NCBI GenBank assembly: GCA_029778715.1
Contig: JAKOPT010000019.1
Span: 62,001-126,000, forward strand
Length of the DNA: 64,000 bases
Source: Actinomycetes bacterium
GTDB taxonomy: Bacteria > Actinomycetota > Actinomycetes > Actinomycetales > Dermatophilaceae
Reading direction: 5' to 3'
Shown here: positions 44,823-52,924 of the stretch, one piece after another
Position numbering within the stretch: the first letter of the stretch is position 1
Layout: each line of letters begins with the position of its first letter
The notes under the pieces: generated by a model
What the model was told of the DNA's origin: nothing
The model's database searches: none
The model's input: only the letters and a program-made list of their open reading frames with translations
Made by a program: the position numbers and the translations under genes

Positions 44823-47417
44823 TCAGCCGCCGTACTCCTTGTCGTCCGGCACCGGGGTCTCGATCCCTGCTCCGCTGCCAGGGCCTGTGCCCGGGTTCCC
44901 GGAGCCGCTGCTACCGGAGCCGCCGCCACCTGAGCCGCCACCCTCCAGGTCCTCGTACACGCCTGCGGCGACCTCGGCCCGCAGCCGGTCCTTCCGGGCG
45001 TTCGACACCTTGAGCTCGGCCGCGCGGACGGTGTAGCCGGGCTCGCCCGGCGTGAACAGAGCCATCTCCTGCTTGAGCTCCTGGCCGACGTCGTGCTCGA
45101 ACCGGCTCAGCTCGTACTTGGTCGTGCGCAGGCTCATCTGCTGATGCGTCTCCGCGCTCAGGCCGTGCGCCTTCCAGTGCGCGAGCTTGTCGTGCGTGAT
45201 GCCCCTCGGGACTCGCTTGTCGTCGATTCGCTTGCCCGCGAGCAGCTGTGGGTACGCGTAGTCGTCGAACTTCGCCATGGCCAGCCGCTCGCGCTTCTGC
45301 TTCGGCGTCTCGTTCTCGACCACGGCGTCGTGCAGCGGGCACCGGTAGGCCGGCTTGCCCGTCGGCCTGGCCGCAGCGGGAGCGGAGGTCTGGCCGGACC
45401 CTGTCGCAGCGGGAGCGGAGGCCGAGGCGTCGTGCTCCGACTCGTCTTCGACGGTGTCGACCGGGTCGGCGAGCCCGGCCTCGGCCATGACCTGGTCAAG
45501 GTTGCGCTGGATCGCGTCGAGCCGAGCCTGGAGCTCTGCCGTCTGCCGCTCCTGAAGCGCCACCAGCTCGGCCTCCAACTCGGCGACAGAGCGCTTCACA
45601 GGGTCGCCCAGCTGGCCGCTATTGGCCCGATGGCGCCCATTCGAGGGCGATTCATAGCCCGCTTCTTGCCCGCCAGCGGGCGCGTTCCGGGCGCCGGCCT
45701 TCGACGCCGTTCCGGTCGCGTCGCGACGAGAACCAGAATCCTCGTATCCGAGCAATCCGCTCTGCGAGCCTCCGGCCAGCTGTGCGTCACGGTCGGCCGA
45801 CTGGGCGTCGCGGGCGTCCCGCAACCCGTTTTCGACCCGAGAATCGCCCGCTTCACGCCCGCCAGTGGGCTCAGACGGGGCCGGGGGGGCATCTTCTGCA
45901 CCCAAACTGCCGAAACCGATGTGTCCGGCAGCGACAGCATCTCCGTCGCCGATGACCGGCATTCCAGCCCTTCGCAGGACCGCGTTCACGTCGACGTCGC
46001 CGAGGTGCGCCTCGACCCAGCGGTCCTCGTCGTCGTCGGCCAGCAGCGCGGGGGAGTGCGTCATCACCACGTCGCGCAGCTCGTCCCACACCGCCTGGTC
46101 GTCTGGCAGGCCGAGCCTCGTGGCGAGGTCGTCGACGGCCCGCTCCCGCGGAGACAGCCTGGCCTTGCGCGCGGCCTCGTACGCGGCCTGGTTCGCTGCG
46201 CTCTGCGCGGCGTGCTGCGTCGCCTGCTCGACCTTCCACGTGTCCATCAGCTCGTGCAGCCGCGCCATGTCCTCGTCGTCGAGGAAGCTCTCGCCGTACT
46301 CCTGCCAGCGGGCCATCGCGTCGGATCGCCCAGCCAGCTGTACGTCGTTGATCCGGTCCCACAGCCACTCGTGCAGCTCGTCGGCGCCGGCCCGTGCCTG
46401 CTCTTCGGCAACCATGCGCGCCATCACGTTCCGGGCGTCGTGCACCTGCTCCGCGGTCACCTCCGGCAGCTCCTTGTCCGGTCGCTTCTCGACCTGCCTG
46501 GGCGTCGGCCGACGCGGCTCAAGACCCTTGCTGCGCAGCTCGACGTTGTCGAGCATGTTCTCGCGGACGAAGAACGCGCCGAGGGTCTTCCCGCGGATCC
46601 ACGAGTCGGCACCAGGGCGTCGGAACAACCACGACACGTGGCCGCTCTTCGACACACGCTCGCGCACCTCGGAGCCTGCATCCAGCACAGCCGCCTTGAG
46701 CCCATCCTCGGTCACGCTGCGAGCGTCCTCGACGCTGCACCGCACGAGCCGCTCAGCCAGGTCGATGCGCCACGACTGCTCGGGCCGGACCTCGTCCTCC
46801 TTGAGCTCACCGCGGGCGGCTCGCTCGTCAAAGTCGGCCTGCCGCAGACGAATGCCGCTCTCGAACTTCGTGTACTGCACATCGGGCTTGGCGACGTGCT
46901 GGAGCTCGTTCACGAACCCCGCTTCCGCCATCGCCTCGTTGCAGCGCTTCCGGTATGCCTCGATCTCCGTCCATGCGCCGGCCAGCTTGCGTCCGGCCTT
47001 CCACTTCACACCGTCGAGCTCGCAGTCCTGCGGCAACGTCGTGCACGAGACGATGTGGCCGTGCAGGCATCCCGTCTTGCCGTCAGCCTGGAGGTAGATG
47101 ACCGAGGGCGTGCCCGGCGGGAGCGCGAACATGGCGATCACCACGAGCAGCTGCATCGCGCGCTCGTGGTCTGCTGGGTCGTCCGGGTTCATCTCGGCCT
47201 TGCTGAACGAGACGATCGTCTGGAGGGTCTGCGCGCCACGACTCTTGTGCTTGCGCCGCAGCCTGGCGAACACCCGCTCGGCGCCCTCGATGGCCACGTT
47301 GACGCCGGTGCTGCGCAGCACGCGTGGGTTGCCCGGACCGTTGTTCTGCTTGTCGGCCTTCGGGTAGCGCAGCGCCCGGCGCGCGACCTTGCCGTAGCTG
47401 ATGACGATGACTGCCAC
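44823..47417 (-). CDS. Relaxase/mobilization nuclease
   Basis: An 864-residue protein. The N-terminal relaxase domain (about 1-200) starts VAVIVISYGKVARRALRY and contains GCLHGHIVSCTTLPQDC, in which the HxH pair is the probable metal site. A Tyr in an N-terminal SYGK or KRYPK-type segment is the candidate nicking residue. A large helical middle and a low-complexity Gly/Ser-rich tail (ending GGGSGGGGSGSSG) follow. It would nick oriT and lead the DNA strand during mobilization. GTG 47417 follows GGAGG and lies 5 bp after mobC. No coupling protein is adjacent. Confidence 0.87.
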   Translation of the reverse strand: MAVIVISYGKVARRALRYPKADKQNNGPGNPRVLRSTGVNVAIEGAERVFARLRRKHKSRGAQTLQTIVSFSKAEMNPDDPADHERAMQLLVVIAMFALPPGTPSVIYLQADGKTGCLHGHIVSCTTLPQDCELDGVKWKAGRKLAGAWTEIEAYRKRCNEAMAEAGFVNELQHVAKPDVQYTKFESGIRLRQADFDERAARGELKEDEVRPEQSWRIDLAERLVRCSVEDARSVTEDGLKAAVLDAGSEVRERVSKSGHVSWLFRRPGADSWIRGKTLGAFFVRENMLDNVELRSKGLEPRRPTPRQVEKRPDKELPEVTAEQVHDARNVMARMVAEEQARAGADELHEWLWDRINDVQLAGRSDAMARWQEYGESFLDDEDMARLHELMDTWKVEQATQHAAQSAANQAAYEAARKARLSPRERAVDDLATRLGLPDDQAVWDELRDVVMTHSPALLADDDEDRWVEAHLGDVDVNAVLRRAGMPVIGDGDAVAAGHIGFGSLGAEDAPPAPSEPTGGREAGDSRVENGLRDARDAQSADRDAQLAGGSQSGLLGYEDSGSRRDATGTASKAGARNAPAGGQEAGYESPSNGRHRANSGQLGDPVKRSVAELEAELVALQERQTAELQARLDAIQRNLDQVMAEAGLADPVDTVEDESEHDASASAPAATGSGQTSAPAAARPTGKPAYRCPLHDAVVENETPKQKRERLAMAKFDDYAYPQLLAGKRIDDKRVPRGITHDKLAHWKAHGLSAETHQQMSLRTTKYELSRFEHDVGQELKQEMALFTPGEPGYTVRAAELKVSNARKDRLRAEVAAGVYEDLEGGGSGGGGSGSSGSGNPGTGPGSGAGIETPVPDDKEYGG

Positions 47418-47422
47418 GCCGA

Positions 47423-47983
47423 TCAGTCCTCCGACAGGACGGCCTGCCGTCCGCCGTACAGCAGCCGCATCCGCTCGCGGTTGTCGAACCGCTCCCACAG
47501 CCGCATCTCGGTGAGGATCGCGTTCAGCGTGCGCTGCACGGCCGCGATGGCCTGCTCGTCGACGACCTCGCCGACGTGCCCGAGCAGCGTCAGCTGGTTC
47601 ACGTTGTTGCCCAGCCGCTGCACCTGTCCGTCGAACTTGCGGTACGCACTCTCGGTGGCCGCCAAACCGGCCAGGACCGCTTCGCGATCAGCGTCCGAGA
47701 GCCGGATCGTCGGCGCCTGCTGCGCAGCCGCCGCGTCGTTGCTCTCGACCGCCAGGTCGGCCAACAGGTCGGCGTTCCCCGACACTGTGGCCGCCGCAAG
47801 ACGGAGCGCGATGCGCACCGCTTCCGACCGGCTCACGTCCCGCCCCAGCGTCTCCTTGGCCCAATGCCGGACTGCGTCCAGCGCGGCCAACTCGTCGACG
47901 CTGACACGTGACGTGAGCACCTGCAACCCCTCCGGTCGCGCGCTCTTCGCGGTCGTCGTCGCTGCGCTCCTAGACCTGCTCAT
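47423..47983 (-). CDS. MobC-like relaxosome accessory protein
   Basis: A 186-residue protein. N-terminal ribbon-helix-helix-type segment (LQVLTSRVSVDELAALDAV, DVSRSEAVRIALRL) and C-terminal MobC signature VQRLGNNVNQLTLLG (the N-x-N-Q-L motif). Such proteins bind oriT and help the relaxase to melt and nick it. The start at 47983 is chosen for its ideal GGGAG ribosome site; the extension to 48004 is less likely. It directly precedes the relaxase and follows the oriT candidate. Confidence 0.85.
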   Translation of the reverse strand: MSRSRSAATTTAKSARPEGLQVLTSRVSVDELAALDAVRHWAKETLGRDVSRSEAVRIALRLAAATVSGNADLLADLAVESNDAAAAQQAPTIRLSDADREAVLAGLAATESAYRKFDGQVQRLGNNVNQLTLLGHVGEVVDEQAIAAVQRTLNAILTEMRLWERFDNRERMRLLYGGRQAVLSED

Positions 47984-48035
47984 CGCTTGCTCCCTTCGGG
48001 TCATGTGCTCCGCACGGGAGGCCAGGTCCCGAGCT

Positions 48036-48200
48036 TGATCCGCTGGTGACCCCTTCGGGGTCCCTGCGCGGCTCTACGCTCAATATTGTAGGGGACCATT
48101 GGCCTGGCGAGTAATCTTCACGTATACGCGCTGACGCGCTCCATCAACCGGGCTACGCCCGGCACGTGAAGACCGGCCATCCCCACTTCGTGGGGCCCCT
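48036..48200. other. Candidate origin of transfer (oriT)
   Basis: This is the gene-free region immediately upstream of mobC. It holds a hairpin GACCCC-TTC-GGGGTC (48048-48062), an AT-rich patch CTCAATATTG near 48080, and a nested hairpin. TCTTCACGT (48115-48123) pairs with ACGTGAAGA (48164-48172) and encloses the perfect CCGGGC-TAC-GCCCGG hairpin (48148-48162). CCCCAC-TTC-GTGGGG (48181-48195) follows. Nested inverted repeats next to mobC-relaxase are the usual oriT layout. The nic site is not identified. Confidence 0.7.
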
Positions 48201-48430
48201 TGAGCCATTGACCCCGCCAGGCCGCTCCCGCCCGCCTGACGTGCAGCGCCTCCTTGCAGTCGGCTCTGTCGTGACGGTGCTCTGCTCCGCGACGCACCTG
48301 AAGAGCAGCACAGACGCACTGACGTGCACAGCGTCAGCCCTCTTGCCACAACTTCCGTCTTCACCGTGAACGGTGAAGGCCGATGCGGGGATCGTGGCGA
48401 CGAGGTCGTGACGAGATTCCGCTGCCCGGT

Positions 48431-48626
48431 AGCGGGAGCGGACGGGCGCTTCGCGCAGACACCCGCTACCTCGAAGCGGGAGCGGAGAGGTGAACTCGTC
48501 ACCACAGTTCCGCCACCCTGGAGCGGAAGCGGAAGGGTGACTTCGCCGCCGTGCTCGTTGGCCCGAAGCGGGAGCGCAGGGCATGGCCCCTCCACCGGCT
48601 TCGCCACCTCGGAGCGGGAGCGAAGA
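48431..48626. repeat. Five degenerate GCGGGAGCGGA repeats at ~45-bp spacing
   Basis: The motif (G)AAGCGGGAGCGGA and variants start near 48431, 48474, 48521, 48565 and 48611, with spacings of 43-47 bp. A sixth copy lies after the next gene near 49537. Flanks also share GTGAC-like words. The 500 bp from 48201 to 48701 has no convincing gene. The array could bind a partition or regulatory protein, but no candidate is identified. Confidence 0.65.
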
Positions 48627-48701
48627 GGTCGGTCCCGCTGACGTGCCCGCCGTGGCCCGTGAGACCGAAGAAGTGTCCGCGCACTCGACCACAATGGGTG
48701 C

Positions 48702-49526
48702 ATGAGTTCGACGCTCCTGACCGACGAGGTCTCCGCTGCGATCGCGCAGTTCTACTACTCCGGGGACGGACCGAGTCACACCACACTGACGAGGACGTTC
48801 ACCGCCTGCGGGCTCGGCGACGTCGACCCCTACGACCCGTCCACCGGCACTCCGAACAAGCAGCAGCGGGTCCTGACGGTCTGCGCCGCGGCCCGTCGCC
48901 GGCCTAGCGACGTGAACGACAAGCTCCTTGACCTGCTCCTCACCGACCTGCGGATCGCACGCCTCTTCCAGATCGACGAGCCGAAGGTCGTTGAGCGGGT
49001 CGCCACCCTTCGCAGTGCGCTTGCGGTGAAGGGGGTCGGGCTCGACGAGGATGGCCGTCTCCAGCGGACCAACCCGATCAACCTGGCCACCGGCGGTCGC
49101 GCCGCACTGGACGAGCAGCTGGCGCGGCTCCAGCACAACGTGGAGGACCCTGGCGCTCTCCTCGGAGGGGCGAAGGAGCTGCTGGAGTCGATCTGCAAGT
49201 TCGTCCTGGAGGAGCAGCAGATGCTGCCTGATCGCAAGATGGACTTTGACGAGCTGTTGGCGCTCGCGCTCGACCGGCTCAAGCTCCAACCCCAGACGGT
49301 GAACGCGGAGGCTCCGGGCGGCAAGCAGCTGCGTGCGATCTACCAGTCGGCCAAGACCACCGCCTCGACGATCAACGAGCTACGCAACCTGCAAGGCACA
49401 GGGCACGGTCGGACGCTGCCGACGGGCATCAGCAAGGAGACCGGCCGCTACGTGATCCGCGAGGCCACGCACGTAGCCGAGCTGCTGCTCTCCACGCACG
49501 ACCGGCAGATGGGACGGACCGCCTGA
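48702..49526 (+). CDS. Abortive-infection (Abi_C) family protein
   Basis: A 274-residue soluble protein. The C-terminal half matches the Abi_C pattern: LGGAKELLESICKFVLEE, helices with L-rich heptads, then INELRNLQGTGHGR (the RN...HG motif) and ATHVAELLLSTHD. The N-terminal half is unrelated and helical. Abi_C proteins are linked to phage resistance by abortive infection. ATG 48702 follows GGGTGC. Codon use and AGCT density are typical of the element. Monocistronic and convergent with the next gene. Confidence 0.83.
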   Translation: MSSTLLTDEVSAAIAQFYYSGDGPSHTTLTRTFTACGLGDVDPYDPSTGTPNKQQRVLTVCAAARRRPSDVNDKLLDLLLTDLRIARLFQIDEPKVVERVATLRSALAVKGVGLDEDGRLQRTNPINLATGGRAALDEQLARLQHNVEDPGALLGGAKELLESICKFVLEEQQMLPDRKMDFDELLALALDRLKLQPQTVNAEAPGGKQLRAIYQSAKTTASTINELRNLQGTGHGRTLPTGISKETGRYVIREATHVAELLLSTHDRQMGRTA

Positions 49527-49650
49527 TCGCTTGCCCGGAGCGGGAGCGAAGGGCTCACTCCGTCCCCTATGAGTGCAGCGACCCCGCCACCTGCTGATGT
49601 AGGCACGGGGCCGCCGTGGGCACGAGACCGGTGATCATAGCCTCGTTGGT

Positions 49651-50100
49651 TCACTCCTCGTCGCCGAGCTCCGGCTCCTTGGTAGTGGCCATATGCATGT
49701 CGAGCTTGATCGCCTCGATCAGATCGAATGCCGGCTTGCTGATCGCCTGGTCGGGCAGACCTAGCTTGCCAAGCAGAGCCTCGATGCGCTTGCTCTCGGA
49801 GCGGTCGCCCTCGACCGGCGGCACCAGGTAGTACGCGTAGAGCAGCTCGACGACCTTGGAGCGCGCGGGTCGAACCCGCTTGCGAGCTGCGTCCTGGCGC
49901 CGCCGCAGAGCCTTGGCCTCCGCCCTGCGCTTATCGGCCTTCTCCTTCGCGTCCAGCTGCGTCAGCCAGCGACGCAGGTCGGCCGCCGTCGCATTGGGCG
50001 GGAGCTTGGGCCGTTGTGGCGTCTGCACGGCCGTCTGACCTAGGTCGAGCAGTTCACCGGGTCGCTCGGTCTGCTGGGCGTCATCGCTGGTCTGGTCCAT
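49651..50100 (-). CDS. Hypothetical charged protein
   Basis: A 149-residue protein with a Gln/Pro-rich N-terminus, a long basic coiled-coil-prone helix (DAKEKADKRRAEAKALRRRQDAARKR, split as KEKADKRRAEAKAL) and a helical C-terminus VVELLYAYYLVPP. I do not recognise the family. Basic helices suggest nucleic-acid contact. An ATTACTAGTAAT palindrome lies between this gene and the resolvase gene. Confidence 0.55.
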   Translation of the reverse strand: MDQTSDDAQQTERPGELLDLGQTAVQTPQRPKLPPNATAADLRRWLTQLDAKEKADKRRAEAKALRRRQDAARKRVRPARSKVVELLYAYYLVPPVEGDRSESKRIEALLGKLGLPDQAISKPAFDLIEAIKLDMHMATTKEPELGDEE

Positions 50101-50213
50101 GGTGGCTTCCTCTCGCCTAAGCCGGGCACTCAGTCCGGCATCTCACGGCCAGCGGTCGCCGGCCGTTGGCGGTACGTCGTCGCCACCGTCAGTTCGCCCT
50201 CTTGGCGCCTTGG

Positions 50214-50225
50214 ATTACTAGTAAT
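50214..50225. promoter_or_regulatory. Perfect 12-bp palindrome ATTACTAGTAAT
   Basis: Perfect palindrome within an AT-rich patch upstream of the minus-strand hypothetical gene and just after the resolvase stop. AT-rich DNA is rare here, so it is a likely operator or promoter element. GATTCGCGGAATGG and GGTTTCCG next to it add further symmetry. Confidence 0.5.
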
Positions 50226-50258
50226 GATTCGCGGAATGGTTTCCGTAAATGATCGAAG

Positions 50259-50849
50259 TCAGCCGGAGGCATACACCCCGGTCCCGTTCAGGGCTTCGTA
50301 CAGCGTCTGCCGGGACACTCCGAGGTCGCGGGCCACCCGCGCCTTGGTCACGCCCTCGGTGACGCGCTTCTTCGCGTCCTCGACCTGCTCGGGGGTGAGC
50401 GCCTTCTGCTTGCGGTAGACGCCCTTGGCCTTGGCGATGGCGATGCCCTCGCGCTGCCGCTCCAGCAGCAGCTTGCGCTCCAGCTGCGCGATCGCAGCGA
50501 GCACAGTCAGCATGAACTCGCCGTGAGGGGAGTCGGTGTTCAGCTGTGGGTTGTCGACGAACTCGATGTCGACGCCCTTGGCCTGGAGCTGCTCGACGAT
50601 GTCAAGGAGGTCCTTGGTCGAGCGCGCCAGCCGGTCGGGGGACTGCACCTTCACCAGATCGCCCTCGCGGACGTAGCCCAACATCGCCTCCAGCTCGGAC
50701 CGCTTCGCTCGGCTCTTCCCCGAGACCTTCTCCTCGAAGAGCTTGTCGACGTCAGTGAGCGCCAGCAGCTGCCGGTCGAGGTTCTGGTCGGTCGACGAGA
50801 CGCGGGCATACCCCACCGTCTGGCCCTGCCGCCGTTGTTGTCTGCTCAC
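50259..50849 (-). CDS. Small serine recombinase (resolvase/invertase)
   Basis: A 196-residue resolvase. TVGYARVSSTDQNLDRQL carries the catalytic Ser (Ser18). GDLVKVQSPDRLARSTKDLL, EFMLTVLAAIAQLERKLLLERQREGI (the dimer helix) and a C-terminal HTH (KARVARDLGVSRQTLYEAL) complete the family layout. It is small, like Tn3-type resolvases, so it likely resolves multimers rather than integrating the element. GTG start with GGAAGG upstream. Confidence 0.92.
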   Translation of the reverse strand: MSRQQRRQGQTVGYARVSSTDQNLDRQLLALTDVDKLFEEKVSGKSRAKRSELEAMLGYVREGDLVKVQSPDRLARSTKDLLDIVEQLQAKGVDIEFVDNPQLNTDSPHGEFMLTVLAAIAQLERKLLLERQREGIAIAKAKGVYRKQKALTPEQVEDAKKRVTEGVTKARVARDLGVSRQTLYEALNGTGVYASG

Positions 50850-50859
50850 GATTAAAACC

Positions 50860-50925
50860 TTCCGACGCTTCTGTCAGTATCCATGATACAGGTAGGTGAG
50901 CTGACGCACGAGCGGTAACGCTGCG
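50860..50925. promoter_or_regulatory. Candidate resolvase res/promoter region
   Basis: CTGTCAGTATCCATGATACAG (in two parts, CTGTCAGTATCC and ATGATACAG) is an imperfect palindrome just upstream of the resolvase start. Spaced inverted sites before a serine resolvase gene are the normal place for res and its promoter. Full subsite structure is not visible. Confidence 0.5.
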
Positions 50926-50934
50926 CGCCTGTCG

Positions 50935-51236
50935 GCCAGGGCCTACCTCAACAAGCTGATCGGCTATATGGCCATCACCGACGGCCAGGCGGCCCGGAGA
51001 CGTACTGGGGCCGTGTCGCGGCCAGCAAGGTCGGCCAGCGCGGCGAGGACGTCGCAGCGCTCGATCTCGACGAGCTCGGGCCGAGGGTGGCGACGTTACT
51101 CAGGCACCTGCTCATCGAGTCGCGCCGCTACGAGCGGGCGCTCGGGAGGCTGCCGAACCTGCGGGGTCTCGACGCCATACCCGCGCCTCGGCGGCCGGTG
51201 GCCGGCCGCCTGACCTGCGCACGCGGCGAGCACTGA
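50935..51236 (+). pseudogene. Decayed gene remnant
   Basis: The plus strand shows coding-like stretches in two frames. LSARAYLNKLIGYMAITDG precedes a shift near 51000, then YWGRVAASKVGQRGEDVAAL...ESRRYERALGRLPNL ends at a TGA near 51236. The combination looks like the C-terminal end of a lost gene with a frameshift. I do not recognise the family. It fills the space between the resolvase and the membrane protein genes. Confidence 0.45.
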
Positions 51237-51304
51237 CCTCGCTCATCCCCGTCCTCTTGTCACAGACGCTGGGTAGGCTTCTGTCCATGTCAGGAGGGAC
51301 GCCA

Positions 51305-51880
51305 TTGCCGATCATCCAGGTCTTCTACGAAGTCCCCCCGGACCTTGCCGTTGGTCTTGCCACCGGGGACATGACTCGATTCGGCAGTGTCGTGCGGGGT
51401 TCGAGCCAGATCGTCGCCCACCTGAAAGAGGTTCAGGCGCCCCGGAAGCCCTCTGAGGGTGCAGTTCAGCGTTTGGCGGCGGCCGCGCGTGACCCCAAGG
51501 TCATGATGCCCGTGCTCGTGGTCTCTGCGGCCACAGCCGTAGTCGGCGGAGGCGCACTCTTGGTCGTCAAGCATCAGCAACGAGTCGACGCGCTGGTAGC
51601 GGCGTTGACCGAGTACCTTGCTGCTGTCCGCAAGGGCCAGCTCGGCCCGGATGACATCAATCGCGTGCTGGCAGCACTCGACGACGTGCCTCGTTTCGCA
51701 TTGCGCCACGACGCATTTGCACCGCTCGTGCGTGAGGTGGTCTTGATCACCCAGAAGCTGGCTGAGGCCAACTCCTACGAGTTGCCTGAGGCGGCCAGTG
51801 ACGTGAAGTCCGGCGGATCGCTTGTACAGCTCCGATCGTCGCTGAACTCTCAACTCGACATCATGCGCGACGCCGCCTGA
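51305..51880 (+). CDS. Membrane protein paired with PLD-like nuclease gene
   Basis: A 191-residue protein (TTG start at 51305 preferred because AGGAGGG lies 7 bp upstream; ATG 51287 is also in frame). It has one central membrane helix (VMMPVLVVSAATAVVGGGALLVV), a short N-terminal domain and a C-terminal helical domain of about 100 residues. No known family recognised. It is 19 bp before, and co-directional with, a PLD-type nuclease gene. A membrane anchor plus a nuclease-like effector is a frequent layout for defence pairs. Confidence 0.7.
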   Translation: MPIIQVFYEVPPDLAVGLATGDMTRFGSVVRGSSQIVAHLKEVQAPRKPSEGAVQRLAAAARDPKVMMPVLVVSAATAVVGGGALLVVKHQQRVDALVAALTEYLAAVRKGQLGPDDINRVLAALDDVPRFALRHDAFAPLVREVVLITQKLAEANSYELPEAASDVKSGGSLVQLRSSLNSQLDIMRDAA

Positions 51881-51899
51881 TCACGGCCACCAAGCTTCA

Positions 51900-52877
51900 A
51901 TGCCAAGGGTGATCACCACAGCAATTGGCTGGCTGACTGACGCGCTGGGGGAACTCGACGGTCCAGCGCTCCTGACGAGCCCGTTCCTGAGCTACGACGC
52001 TTGCCACCGGATCGCGGTCGCAGCTGAGCAGTCTGACCACGGGTTCATCCTCGTCACCACGCTGGACGCTGGAGCCGTGGCCGGCGGGTACCAGTCGGTG
52101 CAGGGGTTGGCGAGGCTCCTCGCTGCGGGCGTCGAGGTTCGCCACGTCGACCGGCTGCACGCGAAGTGCTTCGTACTCGGTTCCCGAGGGATGCTCGGCT
52201 CCGCCAACCTAACCGGGCCCGGGCTTGGCTCGTCCGCCACCGCCAACCGCGAGCTGGGTATTGAACTCGACATGGACCAACGCACCCACGCCGTGCGAGC
52301 GATCCGGGCGTGGCCCGCGCGCCTCGTCTCTTCCGAGGACTTGGCCGACCTCTTGGGTAAGGCCAAGCGCCTGACTCGCACCGCCCAGGACGACGCGGAC
52401 GCGCTCGACGCCGACACCGCCCTTGCCCAGGCAGAGCGACTGCTTACGGACGCGCGTGACCCCGACCGCAGTCTTTGGCTGAAGCTGGAGTACGGGGACC
52501 CGGCGTTGGACGGCTGGCGCGAGTCCTCCTTCTTCGCCAGCCCGAAGAAGGGGAGGCCCGGCTTCCGACCAGGAGACCTTGTCCTGATCTGCGCCAAGGA
52601 CACCAAGGACTGCTATGCAGTCGTGGAGGTCACCAACGACCCCGAGTTCCAGCCCGCCGACTACCTCCAGTGGACGGCACTGAACGATCGTGGTGCCGAG
52701 GAGCGCTGGCCCTGGGTGAACAGGACGAGGCCACGGCTGGTTCCCGGCGAGCTGATGCAGCTGAAGCTGAGCGAGCTCGGGGTCAGTGGCCAGGCCCTCC
52801 AGAACGGCCACGTCCGGCTGAAGTTCGACCAGTTCACCGCGGCGGTCCGAGCACTGGCGCGACTCGCCACCGGCTGA
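51900..52877 (+). CDS. PLD-like nuclease with C-terminal EVE/PUA-like domain
   Basis: A 325-residue protein. The N-terminal part has a single PLD (HKD-type) active-site half: HAKCFVLGSRGMLGSANLT with His87, Lys89 and Asn103. Single-motif members act as dimers. Residues about 195-310 look like an EVE/ASCH-type domain (SSFFASPKKG, FRPGDLVLICAKDTKDCYAVVEV). Such domains bind modified bases or nucleic acid. The combination suggests a nuclease that senses modified or foreign DNA/RNA. ATG 51900 has a weak ribosome site; GTG 51909 is an alternative. No named family with this exact fusion is known to me. Confidence 0.72.
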   Translation: MPRVITTAIGWLTDALGELDGPALLTSPFLSYDACHRIAVAAEQSDHGFILVTTLDAGAVAGGYQSVQGLARLLAAGVEVRHVDRLHAKCFVLGSRGMLGSANLTGPGLGSSATANRELGIELDMDQRTHAVRAIRAWPARLVSSEDLADLLGKAKRLTRTAQDDADALDADTALAQAERLLTDARDPDRSLWLKLEYGDPALDGWRESSFFASPKKGRPGFRPGDLVLICAKDTKDCYAVVEVTNDPEFQPADYLQWTALNDRGAEERWPWVNRTRPRLVPGELMQLKLSELGVSGQALQNGHVRLKFDQFTAAVRALARLATG

Positions 52878-52924
52878 CAGGAGAAGCACGGCCACCGTCG
52901 GTGCGGGCGACAACACTTGACCTC

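Noticed and set aside
45093-48038. Very long plus-strand open frame opposite the relaxase
   Set aside because: It is a GC-rich shadow of the relaxase and mobC genes; its product is low-complexity and lacks domains, and third-position GC belongs to the other strand.
48153-49289. Minus-strand 378-codon frame over the Abi gene
   Set aside because: Composition is Arg/Ser/Pro-rich without domain motifs, while the plus frame has the Abi_C signature.
50935-51236. Intact gene between resolvase and membrane protein
   Set aside because: Only frame-shifted fragments are readable, so it is listed as a remnant.
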